The position numbers were made by a program, and so were the translations under genes. Of a stretch of 64,000 nucleotides of DNA, positions 9,113 to 17,499 are shown piece by piece (the stretch's first letter is position 1; each line of letters begins with the position of its first letter). Under the pieces are notes generated by a model, which was not told the origin of the DNA, made no database searches, and saw only the letters and a list, made by a program, of their open reading frames with translations. Source of the stretch: Cupriavidus gilardii. Lineage in GTDB: Bacteria; Pseudomonadota; Gammaproteobacteria; Burkholderiales; Burkholderiaceae. The stretch covers positions 56,549 to 120,548 of the forward strand of contig NZ_VZOV01000018.1 in NCBI RefSeq assembly GCF_008801915.1. Reading direction: 5' to 3'.

Positions 9113-9441
9113 TCGTCAGCGGCCGGCCGCCCGGTCCGGCCGCCCCCCCCTTTGGCGGGGTGTCCCGACGCGGACGCCCTCGCCCTCCCCGCCTTTCCCC
9201 TTTTCTGTTTCCGCACGCCTTCGCGGGCCCGACTTTGCACGCCGCAATGCACCATTGCGGGCAACTGTCGCGGCCGGACAACGAATTTGCACCAGCGGCG
9301 TCCATTCAGCCCCGCTCCGGCAAGGATTGGTGTCGGAACGGGTTACGTTTTGATAAATTTTCGCGGCGTCTACCGACAACGTAGAGCCAATAAATGCCGC
9401 CGCGATCCGGCGACAGAACCACAAGACAGAAAAGGAGCACC
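9113..9441. other. Intergenic region before the porin gene
   Basis: 329 bases between minE and the porin. The first part is GC-rich with CGGCCG repeats and an eight-C run; the last 120 bases are AT-richer. A weak sigma70-like match is TTGGTG at 9327 with TGATAA at 9351 (18-base gap). No gene or clear terminator was seen. Confidence 0.5.
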
Positions 9442-10527
9442 ATGAAGAAATCGGCCTTGACTCTCGCACTCGGCACCCTGTTCGCCGGCAGCGCCTACGC
9501 GCAATCCTCCGTCACGCTGTACGGGATCGTCGACCAGAGCATTCGCTACACCACCAACGCCAATGCCAACAATGACGGCCTGGTCGAACTGACCAACGGC
9601 GCCATCACCAACAGCCGCTGGGGCATCAAGGGCAGCGAAGCCCTGGGCAACAACCTGAAGGCCATCTTCCAGCTGGAAAACGGCTTCGATCCGGATACCG
9701 GCCGCGGCAACCAGGCCACCGGCACGCTGTTCGGCCGTCAGGCTTACGTCGGTCTGTCGGGCGACTTCGGCACGATCAAGCTGGGCCGTCAGTACACCGA
9801 GGGCTTCAACCTGTTCGGTGATTACGATCCGCTGACGATCGGCAACTACAACAACAACGCCTGGCCGTTCTTCCTGACCCAACTGCGCCGCGACAACGTC
9901 ATCAGCTATGACGGCAAGTTCGGTGGCCTGAACGTCGGCGCCAGCTATGGCTTCGGCGAGCAAGCCGGCAGCGTGCGCACCAACCAGTACTGGGGTGCCC
10001 GTGCCTCGTACGCCTTCGGCCCGTTCGGCATCGGCGGCGTGTACCAGGAAATCCGCGACATCAACGAGAACAAGCAGCAGATGTGGGGCGTGGCCGGTAA
10101 GTACACCATCGGCGCGGCCAAGCTGTTCGTCGGTTACATCGGCGGCAAGGACCACACCGGCGTCATCGACAACGGCTTCCTGAACCCGGATCAGACCACC
10201 ACCGGCAACCCGATCCCGGCGGGCGGCAACCATGCGGCGAACCCGCGCAAGGACAAGATCGGCTACGTGGGCGCCAGCTATCAGCTGACCCCGGCCCTGG
10301 CCCTGACCGGCGCGTTCTACTACGACGACATCGACAACAAGGACGGCGTTGCCGGCAACGATGGCAAGCGCTACACCGGCGTGCTGCTGGCCGAGTACGC
10401 GCTGTCCAAGCGTACCCAAGTCTACGGTACGGTCGACTACAACAAGGTCAAGGACGGTGCTCGCACCGAACTGCCGGGCAAGAGCAACCAGACCGGCGTG
10501 GCAGTGGGTATCCGCCACATCTTCTGA
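9442..10527 (+). CDS. Gram-negative general porin (Porin_4 family)
   Basis: 361 residues. The signal peptide MKKSALTLALGTLFAGSAYA is followed by mature QSSVTLYGIVDQSIRY, the standard beginning of betaproteobacterial trimeric porins. The middle repeats Gly/Asn/Tyr-rich beta strands, and the protein ends in GIRHIF with the C-terminal Phe needed for outer membrane assembly. It forms a diffusion channel for small hydrophilic solutes. The start at 9442 is set by AAAGGAG five bases upstream. It is monocistronic, with a strong terminator 28 bases after the stop. Confidence 0.95.
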   Translation: MKKSALTLALGTLFAGSAYAQSSVTLYGIVDQSIRYTTNANANNDGLVELTNGAITNSRWGIKGSEALGNNLKAIFQLENGFDPDTGRGNQATGTLFGRQAYVGLSGDFGTIKLGRQYTEGFNLFGDYDPLTIGNYNNNAWPFFLTQLRRDNVISYDGKFGGLNVGASYGFGEQAGSVRTNQYWGARASYAFGPFGIGGVYQEIRDINENKQQMWGVAGKYTIGAAKLFVGYIGGKDHTGVIDNGFLNPDQTTTGNPIPAGGNHAANPRKDKIGYVGASYQLTPALALTGAFYYDDIDNKDGVAGNDGKRYTGVLLAEYALSKRTQVYGTVDYNKVKDGARTELPGKSNQTGVAVGIRHIF

Positions 10528-10540
10528 TCGGCGTCGTCTT

Positions 10541-11281
10541 TCACCGAACCAGAGGCAAGAAAGCACCTTCGGGTGCTTTCTTGCTTTGGGGCAGCACCAG
10601 GCGCCAGATCGCCGCGCCGCGTTCCTTGCCCAGCGTCAGCTTGCCGCGGTGGCATCGCATCACGCGGCGCACGAACATTCCGGCCGGCGTACTGCGTGTC
10701 AGCGCCGCGACGACCTCATCGGGCGACGCCGCCGCGGTCGCCACCTCCACGGAGCAGGCACGGCCAGAGATGCCGATCCGCAGATGCACGGCCGCACCGG
10801 GCGAACTGTTCAGAATCGCACGGGCCAGCAGGCGGGTGACCGCCATCTCGAGCATGCGGGCATCGCCTTCCACCCAGGCGACGGTCGGCAGGGCCTGGCA
10901 GTGCAAGATCACGCCCGCCTCGTCGGCCGCGCTCCATGCCGCATCGACGCAACCGGCGACCAATGCCGCCAGATCGATCGGCTCGCGGCAATACGAATGA
11001 ACGGCCTCTTCGATCAGGCAGCCCAGTTCGTCGACCCGGTTCAGCGCCTCGCGCGCGTGCGCGACGACCTGCGCCGTAAACGCCGGCCCGGCCAGTGCAC
11101 CGGCGCGATACAGCCCGGCAAGCGCCAGCATGTCGGTGGGCGGAACGCGCAGATCGTGCGCCAAGCCATGGACCACCGCTCGCCATACCGGATCCCCCCG
11201 CCGCGCAGCGCTTCGGGCCCAGCGGCGGCGCCATGCGGCCAGACGGGCAAACCGGTCCCACATGCGGATGAGCACACTCAT
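10541..11281 (-). CDS. Degenerate histidine kinase-like protein
   Basis: 246 residues with no membrane segment or sensor domain. An H-box-like HDLRVPPTDML (His about 42) is present, but the ATPase part is eroded: the N-box-like stretch MLEMAVTRLLARAILNSSPG has Arg-Ala where kinases keep Asn-Ala, and no DxGxG G1 box can be found. The ATG overlaps the stop of the upstream response-regulator gene (ATGA), so the two are translationally coupled. Its last 15 codons run through the porin terminator hairpin. Family membership is inferred; it may act as a phosphotransfer or binding partner rather than a kinase. Confidence 0.6.
   Translation of the reverse strand: MSVLIRMWDRFARLAAWRRRWARSAARRGDPVWRAVVHGLAHDLRVPPTDMLALAGLYRAGALAGPAFTAQVVAHAREALNRVDELGCLIEEAVHSYCREPIDLAALVAGCVDAAWSAADEAGVILHCQALPTVAWVEGDARMLEMAVTRLLARAILNSSPGAAVHLRIGISGRACSVEVATAAASPDEVVAALTRSTPAGMFVRRVMRCHRGKLTLGKERGAAIWRLVLPQSKKAPEGAFLPLVR
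10556..10583 (+). terminator. Porin terminator
   Basis: A 12-bp perfect stem (CAAGAAAGCACC with GGTGCTTTCTTG) closed by a TTCG tetraloop and followed by CTTT. On the opposite strand the same bases are codons of the kinase-like gene. Confidence 0.85.
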
Positions 11282-11973
11282 GGCAGGCTCACCGCCTCGA
11301 GCCGATAGCCGTGGGTATAGACGGGAATCAGCCGGAAACCGCGATCCGCGCGCAAACCCAACTTGCTGCGTACGCGGGACATGTGCGTATCGATGGTGCG
11401 CGACAGCGGCGAGATCTCCCTGCCCCACACCGCGGCGACAATATAGTTGCGCGCGACGATGCGTCCCTCGTTGCGAAACAGCAGCAGGGCCAGGTCGAAT
11501 TCCTTCGGCGTCAACTCGACGGGGCGGCCGTTCAGCGTGACGGTGCGTGCGGCGCTGTCGAACACATAGCCGCCCAGGCTGACACGAGCGTCGGTACCGC
11601 CGCGGCGGCTGTCGGCACGGCGCAGCAGCGACTGGATGCGCGCGGTCAGCTCGCCCGGCCGGATCGGCTTGACCATGTAATCGTCCGCCCCGGCGCACAG
11701 GCCACTGACTACATCTTCCTCGGCGCCGCGGCAGGTCAGGAACATCACGGGCACGCGCCGATCCAAGTTGGCGCGGGTCCAGTGCAGAACTTCCTTGCCG
11801 CTCATGTCCGGCATCTGCCAGTCGAGCAGCAACAGATCGAAACTCTCATTGCGCAAGCGCAGCAGCAACTGCCGGCTCAATCCGAAGCTGACGCAGCAGT
11901 GGCCGGCCTCGGTCACGATTTGCTGGATCCACGCAGCCTGCGCGGGTTCGTCTTCGAGCGATGCGATCTTCAT
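11278..11973 (-). CDS. OmpR/PhoB-family response regulator (RR1)
   Basis: 231 residues. The receiver domain is complete: acidic pair EDE (7-9), phosphoacceptor Asp51 in LLLDWQMPD, Thr80 in VMFLTCRG, and Lys102 in MVKPIRP. A winged-helix DNA-binding domain follows (about 130-231, with ELTPKEFDLALLLFR and TIDTHMSRVRSKLGL). The ATG at 11973 has GGAG upstream; a TTG two codons earlier is less likely. It is coupled to the degenerate kinase gene downstream and diverges from the paralogous regulator at 12336. The signal is unknown. Confidence 0.9.
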   Translation of the reverse strand: MKIASLEDEPAQAAWIQQIVTEAGHCCVSFGLSRQLLLRLRNESFDLLLLDWQMPDMSGKEVLHWTRANLDRRVPVMFLTCRGAEEDVVSGLCAGADDYMVKPIRPGELTARIQSLLRRADSRRGGTDARVSLGGYVFDSAARTVTLNGRPVELTPKEFDLALLLFRNEGRIVARNYIVAAVWGREISPLSRTIDTHMSRVRSKLGLRADRGFRLIPVYTHGYRLEAVSLP

Positions 11974-12335
11974 GCGCAACTCCGTTCACGGTGGTGAGCG
12001 ATCGAACTCCGGTCTGCCTGCGACCGTTCCATTGCCATCGGGCATCGAACCATCCCGCATTTAAGATTGCGCGCGGCCGTTTACAAATAGGAATTGCCTC
12101 AATTTGAGGTTTCAACAAATTCTCACTTTCGGCATGCCGATGCCTGAACGTACGATGCCTGCGCGGATCGACGTTGCCGCACCAATGCCAGCGGCTCGAG
12201 GGCAAAGGCCAATGCCCGAGCTCCGACTGTACGCGGCCGGTGAAGCCCGCCAGTGGACTGCCTTGTCGCGCTTCGGGGCGCGCGCCGCCCCCGCGCCATC
12301 GAAATCGAGATCGACATGCGAGGAGAGCAGACGCC
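11974..12335. other. Divergent control region between two paralogous regulators
   Basis: 362 bases shared by RR1 (minus) and RR2 (plus). An AT-rich stretch at about 12060-12120 holds the palindrome at 12097-12109. An open frame continues upstream of RR2, but it lacks a ribosome site and is not considered coding. Confidence 0.6.
12097..12109. promoter_or_regulatory. 13-bp palindrome between divergent regulator genes
   Basis: CCTCAA-T-TTGAGG is a perfect palindrome in the AT-rich part of the divergent region. It may be an autoregulatory site; the ends resemble SoxR half sites, but the spacing is shorter than in a SoxR box. Confidence 0.4.
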
Positions 12336-13028
12336 ATGAGAATCGCTGCGCTGCAAGACGATCCCACCCAAGCCGTGGTGCTCGAGCAAACGCTCAGCCT
12401 GCAAGGCCATCGATGCATTCGCTTCCGCGAAGGACGGACCCTGATGATGGCGCTGCGCCAGGAAGCGTTCGATATGCTGCTGTTGGACTGGGAAGTGCCG
12501 GGCATCGCCGCCCAGGACGTGCTGCTGTGGGTACGGCGCACCATCGGCAGCCGCTTGCCGGTGATGCTGCTCGGCGATGCTGCCGAGGAGTGCCAACTGT
12601 GCCGCGGCCTCGCGCAGGGCGCGGATGCGTTCATCGCCAAACCGGTACGGCGAGCGGAGCTGGCGGCCCGCATCCATGCACTGGCGCGACGCATGCTCGA
12701 TACGGGCGAGGGCTGCTTCGATCTGTCAGTCGGTGCCTATCGTTTTTCGACTACTGAACGGCGCGCCTATCTGACCGGCACGCCGGTCATGCTGTCGCCC
12801 AAGGAGTTCGATCTGGCCATTCTGCTGTTCCGGCATCTCGGCCAGCTGGTGTTGCGCCAGACCATGATCGACGAGGTCTGGCACCGCGCGCTGCCGGACG
12901 GTTCGCGCACGCTCGACAGCCATCTGTCACGCGTGCGGACCAAGCTGGCCCTGTGGCCGCACAACGGCGTGCGGCTGACCACGGTGTATTCGGCCGGCTG
13001 CCGCCTCGATGTGGTCGACCCCATCTAA
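12336..13028 (+). CDS. OmpR/PhoB-like response regulator with degenerate receiver (RR2)
   Basis: 230 residues, aligning without gaps to RR1 through the receiver. Asp51 (LLLDWEVPG) and Lys102 (IAKPVRR) are kept, but the switch Thr80 of RR1 is Gly here (VMLLGDAAEE). The winged-helix output domain (MLSPKEFDLAILLFR, TLDSHLSRVRTKLAL) is intact. ATG 12336 is preceded by GGAG. The aquaporin gene begins 10 bases after the stop and its ribosome site touches the stop, so the two are likely co-translated. It may be activated atypically or act constitutively. Confidence 0.85.
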   Translation: MRIAALQDDPTQAVVLEQTLSLQGHRCIRFREGRTLMMALRQEAFDMLLLDWEVPGIAAQDVLLWVRRTIGSRLPVMLLGDAAEECQLCRGLAQGADAFIAKPVRRAELAARIHALARRMLDTGEGCFDLSVGAYRFSTTERRAYLTGTPVMLSPKEFDLAILLFRHLGQLVLRQTMIDEVWHRALPDGSRTLDSHLSRVRTKLALWPHNGVRLTTVYSAGCRLDVVDPI

Positions 13029-13038
13029 GGAGCGAACC

Positions 13039-13833
13039 ATGGCTTCCCTCGCCAGAAGACTGCTCGCGGAAGCGGTCGGCACCTTCGGATTGATCTTTGC
13101 CGGATGCGGCGTGGTGGTGCTGGCCGGCTGCAAACCGGATACCGCCGCGGATCTGCTGTGCATCGCGCTCGCGTTCGGGCTGGCGGCCTATGCGATGGCG
13201 CGGGCGGTCGGACCGATCTCCGGCGCCCATCTGAATCCAGCCATCAGCCTGGGCCTGGCAGCGGCACGGCGCTTTCCGTGGCGAGAGGTGATTCCCTACG
13301 GCATCGCACAGCTCGTGGGTGCCGTGGCCGCCGCGACGTTGCTGATGCTGGCGGCGCAGGGCAGGCCCGATTTCGCGTTTTCGTCCGAGCGCTTCGCCGC
13401 GAACGGCTACGGTCTGCATTCCCCTGCCGGCTACGACTTGCCCAGCGCATTGGCGATCGAATTCGCGGCGACCGCGATGCTGGCGCTGGTGACGGCCAGC
13501 GTCACCCACCGGTGCCGCCTGATCGCTGCGGGTCCCGTGGTGCTTGGGCTCGCGCTGGCGATGGCCCACCTGCTTGCCTTGCCGGTAACCCACGCCGCGC
13601 TCAATCCTGCCCGCGCCACCGGCCAGGCGTTGTTCGTGCAGGGCTGGGCGATCGCGCAGCTATGGCTGTTCTGGCTGGCGCCCGTGGCCGGTGGACTGAT
13701 GGGCGGGCTGGTCGCGTTCTGCCTGCTCGACGAGGATGGCTTGCTGACCGAGCCGGACGAACTGACGGCGCTGGCACAGTGGGCCGCAGCCGAGGCGGCC
13801 GAGCCCGGTTGCGATCCCCCGCCGCCCGCGTGA
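13039..13833 (+). CDS. aqpZ: Aquaporin (MIP family), AqpZ-like
   Basis: 264 residues with six membrane helices and both half-helix signatures: NPA at about 66-68 (GAHLNPAIS) and NPA at 189-191 followed by the selectivity-filter Arg192 (LNPARATG). Phe46 and His177 align with the water-channel filter of E. coli AqpZ, while the Thr position is Ala186. This supports water rather than glycerol transport. A C-terminal extension of about 35 acidic and Ala-rich residues is longer than in AqpZ. The start follows AAGGAG. It is coupled to RR2, an unusual context for an aquaporin. Confidence 0.88.
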   Translation: MASLARRLLAEAVGTFGLIFAGCGVVVLAGCKPDTAADLLCIALAFGLAAYAMARAVGPISGAHLNPAISLGLAAARRFPWREVIPYGIAQLVGAVAAATLLMLAAQGRPDFAFSSERFAANGYGLHSPAGYDLPSALAIEFAATAMLALVTASVTHRCRLIAAGPVVLGLALAMAHLLALPVTHAALNPARATGQALFVQGWAIAQLWLFWLAPVAGGLMGGLVAFCLLDEDGLLTEPDELTALAQWAAAEAAEPGCDPPPPA

Positions 13834-13898
13834 GGGGACGCGCGTCAAGTGAGCGGCGGCTGCGCGGACACTGCGCAGCACCGGGCTTGCGCGCCGGC

Positions 13899-14900
13899 TC
13901 AGTCCGCCTTGATGCCGGCTTCCTTGACGATGCGGCCGTTATCGTCGTATTCGGCACGGATCGCCGCGGCGAACTGCGCCGCGCTGCCGCCGGTAGGCAC
14001 CTCGCCGCCCTTGAGCAGGCGCTCACGAACTTCCGGCGCGGCCAGCGCCTTGTTCAGTTCGGCGTTCAGACGCGCCACGATCGCGGCCGGCGTCTTGCCC
14101 GGCGCGAACACGCCGAAGGTCGAGGTCAGATTGGCCTTCGGATAACCGAGTTCGGCAAAGGTTGGCACCTCGGCCAGCGCGTCGATGCGCTTCGGCGCGC
14201 CGACCGCCAGCGCGCGCAGGCGTCCGGCCTGCATCTGCTGCGTCAGCGCGGGGCTGGCATTGGTGCTCATCACTTCGAACTGGCCGCCGAGCGCGTCGTT
14301 CATCTGCTGGCCGGCGCCCTTGTACGGGATCAGCGTCAGGTCCGCTCGCGATTTGGCCTTGACCTGTTCGAGCACGACATGGCCGACCGTGCCGAGGCCC
14401 GAGGTCGCCCACCGGACCGAACCCGGCTTGGCCTTGGCCTGCGCGACCAGATCCTGGAAGGACTTGCCGGCAAAGCTCGAGGTGGCGACCACGATCACCG
14501 GCGAGTACATCACGCTCATCACCGGCGCGATATCGCGCTGCGGGTCGTAATGGACCTTGCCGACGTGCGGGTTCAACGTCAGCGGACTGGTCGACGAAAA
14601 GCCGATCGTGTAGCCGTCTGGCGCTGCCTTGGCCACGGCATCCATGCCGATGCTGCCACCGGCCCCCGCCTTGTTCTCGACCACCACCGACGTCCCCATC
14701 TGATCGGAGAGGCGCTCGGCGAGCGCGCGCGCCACCGTATCGCTGATGCCGCCGGTCGGATAGGCAACGATCAGACGGATCGGGCGCGACGGATAGTTGT
14801 CGGCGGCGACCGCCGGCGCGCTGGCGACGACGGCAAACGACGAGGCGGCGGCAACGGTGGCAAGGGTGGAGAGTCCGGGCAGGCGGAAGGCAAGAGACAT
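13899..14900 (-). CDS. Bug/TctC-family periplasmic binding protein (lone)
   Basis: 333 residues. A signal peptide ends near ASAPAVAA, then the mature start DNYPSRPIRLIVAYPTGG and VVENKAGAGGSIGMDAVAKA, both Bug family hallmarks, and a C-terminal EVRERLLKGGEVPTGGSAAQF segment. Bug proteins bind carboxylates or amides in the periplasm for TTT permeases. No TctA/B gene is adjacent; the tctBA pair at 2.7-4.7 kb lacks a binding protein and could be its partner, which is inference. Confidence 0.92.
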   Translation of the reverse strand: MSLAFRLPGLSTLATVAAASSFAVVASAPAVAADNYPSRPIRLIVAYPTGGISDTVARALAERLSDQMGTSVVVENKAGAGGSIGMDAVAKAAPDGYTIGFSSTSPLTLNPHVGKVHYDPQRDIAPVMSVMYSPVIVVATSSFAGKSFQDLVAQAKAKPGSVRWATSGLGTVGHVVLEQVKAKSRADLTLIPYKGAGQQMNDALGGQFEVMSTNASPALTQQMQAGRLRALAVGAPKRIDALAEVPTFAELGYPKANLTSTFGVFAPGKTPAAIVARLNAELNKALAAPEVRERLLKGGEVPTGGSAAQFAAAIRAEYDDNGRIVKEAGIKAD

Positions 14901-15018
14901 GGCGGCAGAGATTGGCAGAAAGTGATGGCCGTGGGTTGACGGTCAAAGCCGGCATAACGCATGCGCAAGGCAGGCAGAAGGCGGGCGGATGCCTGCCAGG
15001 CCGGCGACGGGCGCTATC

Positions 15019-15312
15019 TTAGCCCAACGCTCGGGGCCGCCAATGGGGCACCCAGGAGACGAACAACTCGTTGGCCCGATCGTACAGGCGCCAGACGGTG
15101 CCGCATTCGCGGCACTCGAAGGTCAGCATGCTGAACGGCACGCCGGCGGCGCTCTGGCTGACCAGCGGCGCGGTGTGTTTCAGCGCCAGCCGTTCGTGCG
15201 GCTCGCGCCGGCGCATGTCGGCGGCCAGCGCGAGACAGTGGTCGCAGGCATCGGGTACGCCGGGCGCGGGGGATGCATCGCGGGAGCGGGATGGAACTTC
15301 GTGGGCGGACAC
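15019..15312 (-). CDS. Small zinc-ribbon-like hypothetical protein
   Basis: 97 residues from a GTG at 15312. Two CxxC pairs (DACDHC and FECRECGTVWRLYD) about 50 residues apart look like a structural zinc site. The reading frame continues upstream to an ATG at 15459, but that part is Arg/Pro-rich and not protein-like, so the GTG is preferred; there is no clear ribosome site. Function unknown. It lies 118 bases before the lone Bug gene on the same strand. Confidence 0.5.
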   Translation of the reverse strand: MSAHEVPSRSRDASPAPGVPDACDHCLALAADMRRREPHERLALKHTAPLVSQSAAGVPFSMLTFECRECGTVWRLYDRANELFVSWVPHWRPRALG

Positions 15313-15632
15313 GGCGGCTGGCGGGGCGGCAAACACCCCGCGATGGAATCGGCAACGCCGCCATGATGCCGCAAATCCCACCCCCGCTGACGGACGCCAT
15401 GATGCGGGACGGTGCGCGACGGGTGCGCGATGACCGCGCCGATGCAGGTTCGGCGGCAACTCGACAAGTGGCGACGTGCCGCTTCAAGCGGAATCTGCAG
15501 ATTGCCGAAAGTCCTTTCTTGACGAGTTCGTCACACTTGCGCGATCCGTTCGTTGCATGGCAACGGCACGACGGCCTGTGCGGCGGTGCCCTGCCACGCC
15601 TCCCTGCCCAATCATCACCCCTGCCATCCATC
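15313..15632. other. Intergenic region between the zinc-ribbon gene and an unrecognised gene
   Basis: 320 bases separating divergent genes. The part near 15490-15550 is AT-richer and could hold promoters. No terminator, repeat or gene was found. Confidence 0.45.
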
Positions 15633-16757
15633 ATGCGCGCTCCCCTGACCATTCACCGGTTCGCCGGCATCCAGGACATCCGGCTGGCCGTCCAGCGCTG
15701 TCCCGGCGAGCTCTTGCAGCAACTACATGGCGACGGCGCCCATCACATCGTTCAGCTTGGCGGCAATCGCTATCGGTTCCAGCTGAGCGAATGCCCATCG
15801 GGACGATGGGAAGGCATGCTGGTGGAAGTGCCGTTCCGCCACATGACGCTGCGGCAGCAATTGCTTGCGATCGTACGGACCTTGTGCCGGCTGCTGCCGT
15901 GCGGGTCCGTACGCCTTGCACGCATCCGGCATACCGTCGGGCATTTCAAGCCCGCGGAAGGGCGGGTCGGGCTCATTCCCGAACGGGGCTTTCTGCCTGG
16001 TGACGATCGGCTGGTCTGGCTGCATGACCTGTGCCGGCGGTTCCACGCTGGTCCGGACGCGAACATCGACCTGCCGGCCAGCCTCGATTTCCGCGACGCG
16101 GTCGTGTCCGACGACGACCTGGAACTGGTCGATCAGCAGTTGCGCGCCTTGCCGGAAACGCTACGGCTCGATCAGCTGGAACTGATCCTCGAGCCGCTTT
16201 GCTCGCTTGCGCTGCCGCCTGGCACGCCGGCGCGAGGCCGGCGCGACGACATGGCGGCGTCGCTGTGCGACCGGTTTGCCAACGCGCATGGCTTCGACAT
16301 GGCGGCGGCCAGGCGAATCGTGCAACTGATGGGCGGGTCGCCCCTCGGACCGGCATTCCGGCAGTGGCTGGAAAACGGCGCCTTACGGCTGGCCGACGGC
16401 CTCGCCGCCGCGGTCAACCCCTGTGCGATGGCGCGGACGACGGAGCCGCTTCCGGGAGCGGATGCAGGCACCGTCAAGGGTTTCCAGCTGATCAGCCGGC
16501 ACCTGAAGGATCTCGCCGCCGTCCTGCCCCTGCTGTCTCCAACGGCGGCCGCCCCGATGCTGCAAGCGATGAGCGACATTGCCGCCGTTCCCGACGGGGA
16601 CCGCGCGGCTCGGATCGAGCTTCGGACCATCGTCGCGCGCGCGTATGCGTTGACCACGGAGCCCGATCCGGCCGCGACCGAAGCGCCGAAGGCGCCGCGC
16701 AAACCCGCGCGCGTCTGGGGCAAGCGACTCGATATGCCCAAAAAGGCACATCGATAA
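15633..16757 (+). CDS. Hypothetical protein, 374 residues, no recognised family
   Basis: From ATG 15633 (MRAPLTIHRFAGIQDIRLAV). No signal peptide, membrane helix or catalytic motif was recognised. The middle is Leu/Arg/Asp-rich and probably helical, and the C-terminus ends in a basic tail KPARVWGKRLDMPKKAHR. Codon use is like its neighbours, so it is probably resident rather than newly acquired. The frame is open further upstream, but that region lacks protein character. It precedes the CBS-domain gene by 144 bases on the same strand. Confidence 0.65.
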   Translation: MRAPLTIHRFAGIQDIRLAVQRCPGELLQQLHGDGAHHIVQLGGNRYRFQLSECPSGRWEGMLVEVPFRHMTLRQQLLAIVRTLCRLLPCGSVRLARIRHTVGHFKPAEGRVGLIPERGFLPGDDRLVWLHDLCRRFHAGPDANIDLPASLDFRDAVVSDDDLELVDQQLRALPETLRLDQLELILEPLCSLALPPGTPARGRRDDMAASLCDRFANAHGFDMAAARRIVQLMGGSPLGPAFRQWLENGALRLADGLAAAVNPCAMARTTEPLPGADAGTVKGFQLISRHLKDLAAVLPLLSPTAAAPMLQAMSDIAAVPDGDRAARIELRTIVARAYALTTEPDPAATEAPKAPRKPARVWGKRLDMPKKAHR

Positions 16758-16901
16758 GATTCTTCCCCGTCACGCTGTGACGTGTGCCGATCCTTTGCTA
16801 ATCTGGAATGGCGTACCGCCGACCCGACCGGCGGACCTCTCCCCGCCGCGGATGCCGGCGAGTGGGGCCGCAGTCCTTCCCGACCCGACCAGGAGTGGAT
16901 G

Positions 16902-17339
16902 ATGAAAACTGCACGACAGGTCCTCGCGTCCAAGCCGACGCAAGCCATCTACAGCATCCAGCCGGGCGCGACGGTCTATGCCGCGCTCCAGTTGATGGCG
17001 GAAAAGAGCATCGGCGCGCTGCTGGTGATGGAGCACGGCAAGATCGTCGGCATCCTCAGCGAACGCGACTACGCGCGCAAGGTCATCCTGATGCAGCGAA
17101 CGTCCCGCGAAACCTTCGTGCGGGACATCATGACCACCGCGGTGGTCTATGTTCGGGCCGACCAGACCACCGACGAGTGCATGGCGCTGATGACGCAACA
17201 CCGCTTGCGCCACCTGCCTGTGATGGAAGGCGACGAGTTGATCGGCATGCTGTCGATCGGCGATCTGGTCAAGGACATCATCTCCGAACAGCGCTTCATC
17301 ATCGAACAGCTGGAGCAGTACATCGCAGGCAGCCGCTGA
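16902..17339 (+). CDS. CBS-pair domain protein
   Basis: 145 residues consisting almost only of two CBS motifs: about 10-65 (VYAALQLMAEKSIGALLVMEHGKIVGILSERDYARK, key GILSERD) and about 75-130 (ADQTTDECMALMTQHRLRHLPVMEG with GMLSIGDLVK). Such proteins bind adenine nucleotides and tune partner enzymes. ATG codons stand at 16899 and 16902; the second is six bases after AGGAG and is preferred. It is followed by an inverted repeat and the DHA2 exporter gene. Confidence 0.88.
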   Translation: MKTARQVLASKPTQAIYSIQPGATVYAALQLMAEKSIGALLVMEHGKIVGILSERDYARKVILMQRTSRETFVRDIMTTAVVYVRADQTTDECMALMTQHRLRHLPVMEGDELIGMLSIGDLVKDIISEQRFIIEQLEQYIAGSR

Positions 17340-17368
17340 CACGCGGAGAGCAGCGTCCCAGAGCGGCA

Positions 17369-17406
17369 TATTCGGTAAACGCATATAATTTTGCGTTTAC
17401 TGAATA
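17369..17406. promoter_or_regulatory. 15-bp inverted repeat enclosing a TATAAT hexamer
   Basis: Arms 17369-17383 (TATTCGGTAAACGCA) and 17392-17406 (TGCGTTTACTGAATA) are complementary at 14 of 15 positions. The 8-base spacer starts with a perfect TATAAT. It lies 93 bases before the DHA2 exporter ATG. There is no T-run, so an operator over a promoter fits better than a terminator. Confidence 0.55.
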
Positions 17407-17499
17407 ACAGATGAAGCCGGTCCTGCAGGGCCGGCTCCGGCCGCCCTCCCCGCCGCTATCACCGGCGGCTATCCCCGGCCGCCCGCCGCCGCCGCTCCG

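Noticed and set aside
10541..11698. Kinase-like gene starting near 11698
   Set aside because: The extra N-terminal part is antisense-frame composition across the RR1 gene; the ATGA-coupled ATG at 11281 is better.
17369..17406. Terminator of the CBS gene
   Set aside because: AT-rich arms and no following T-run; an operator over TATAAT is a better reading.
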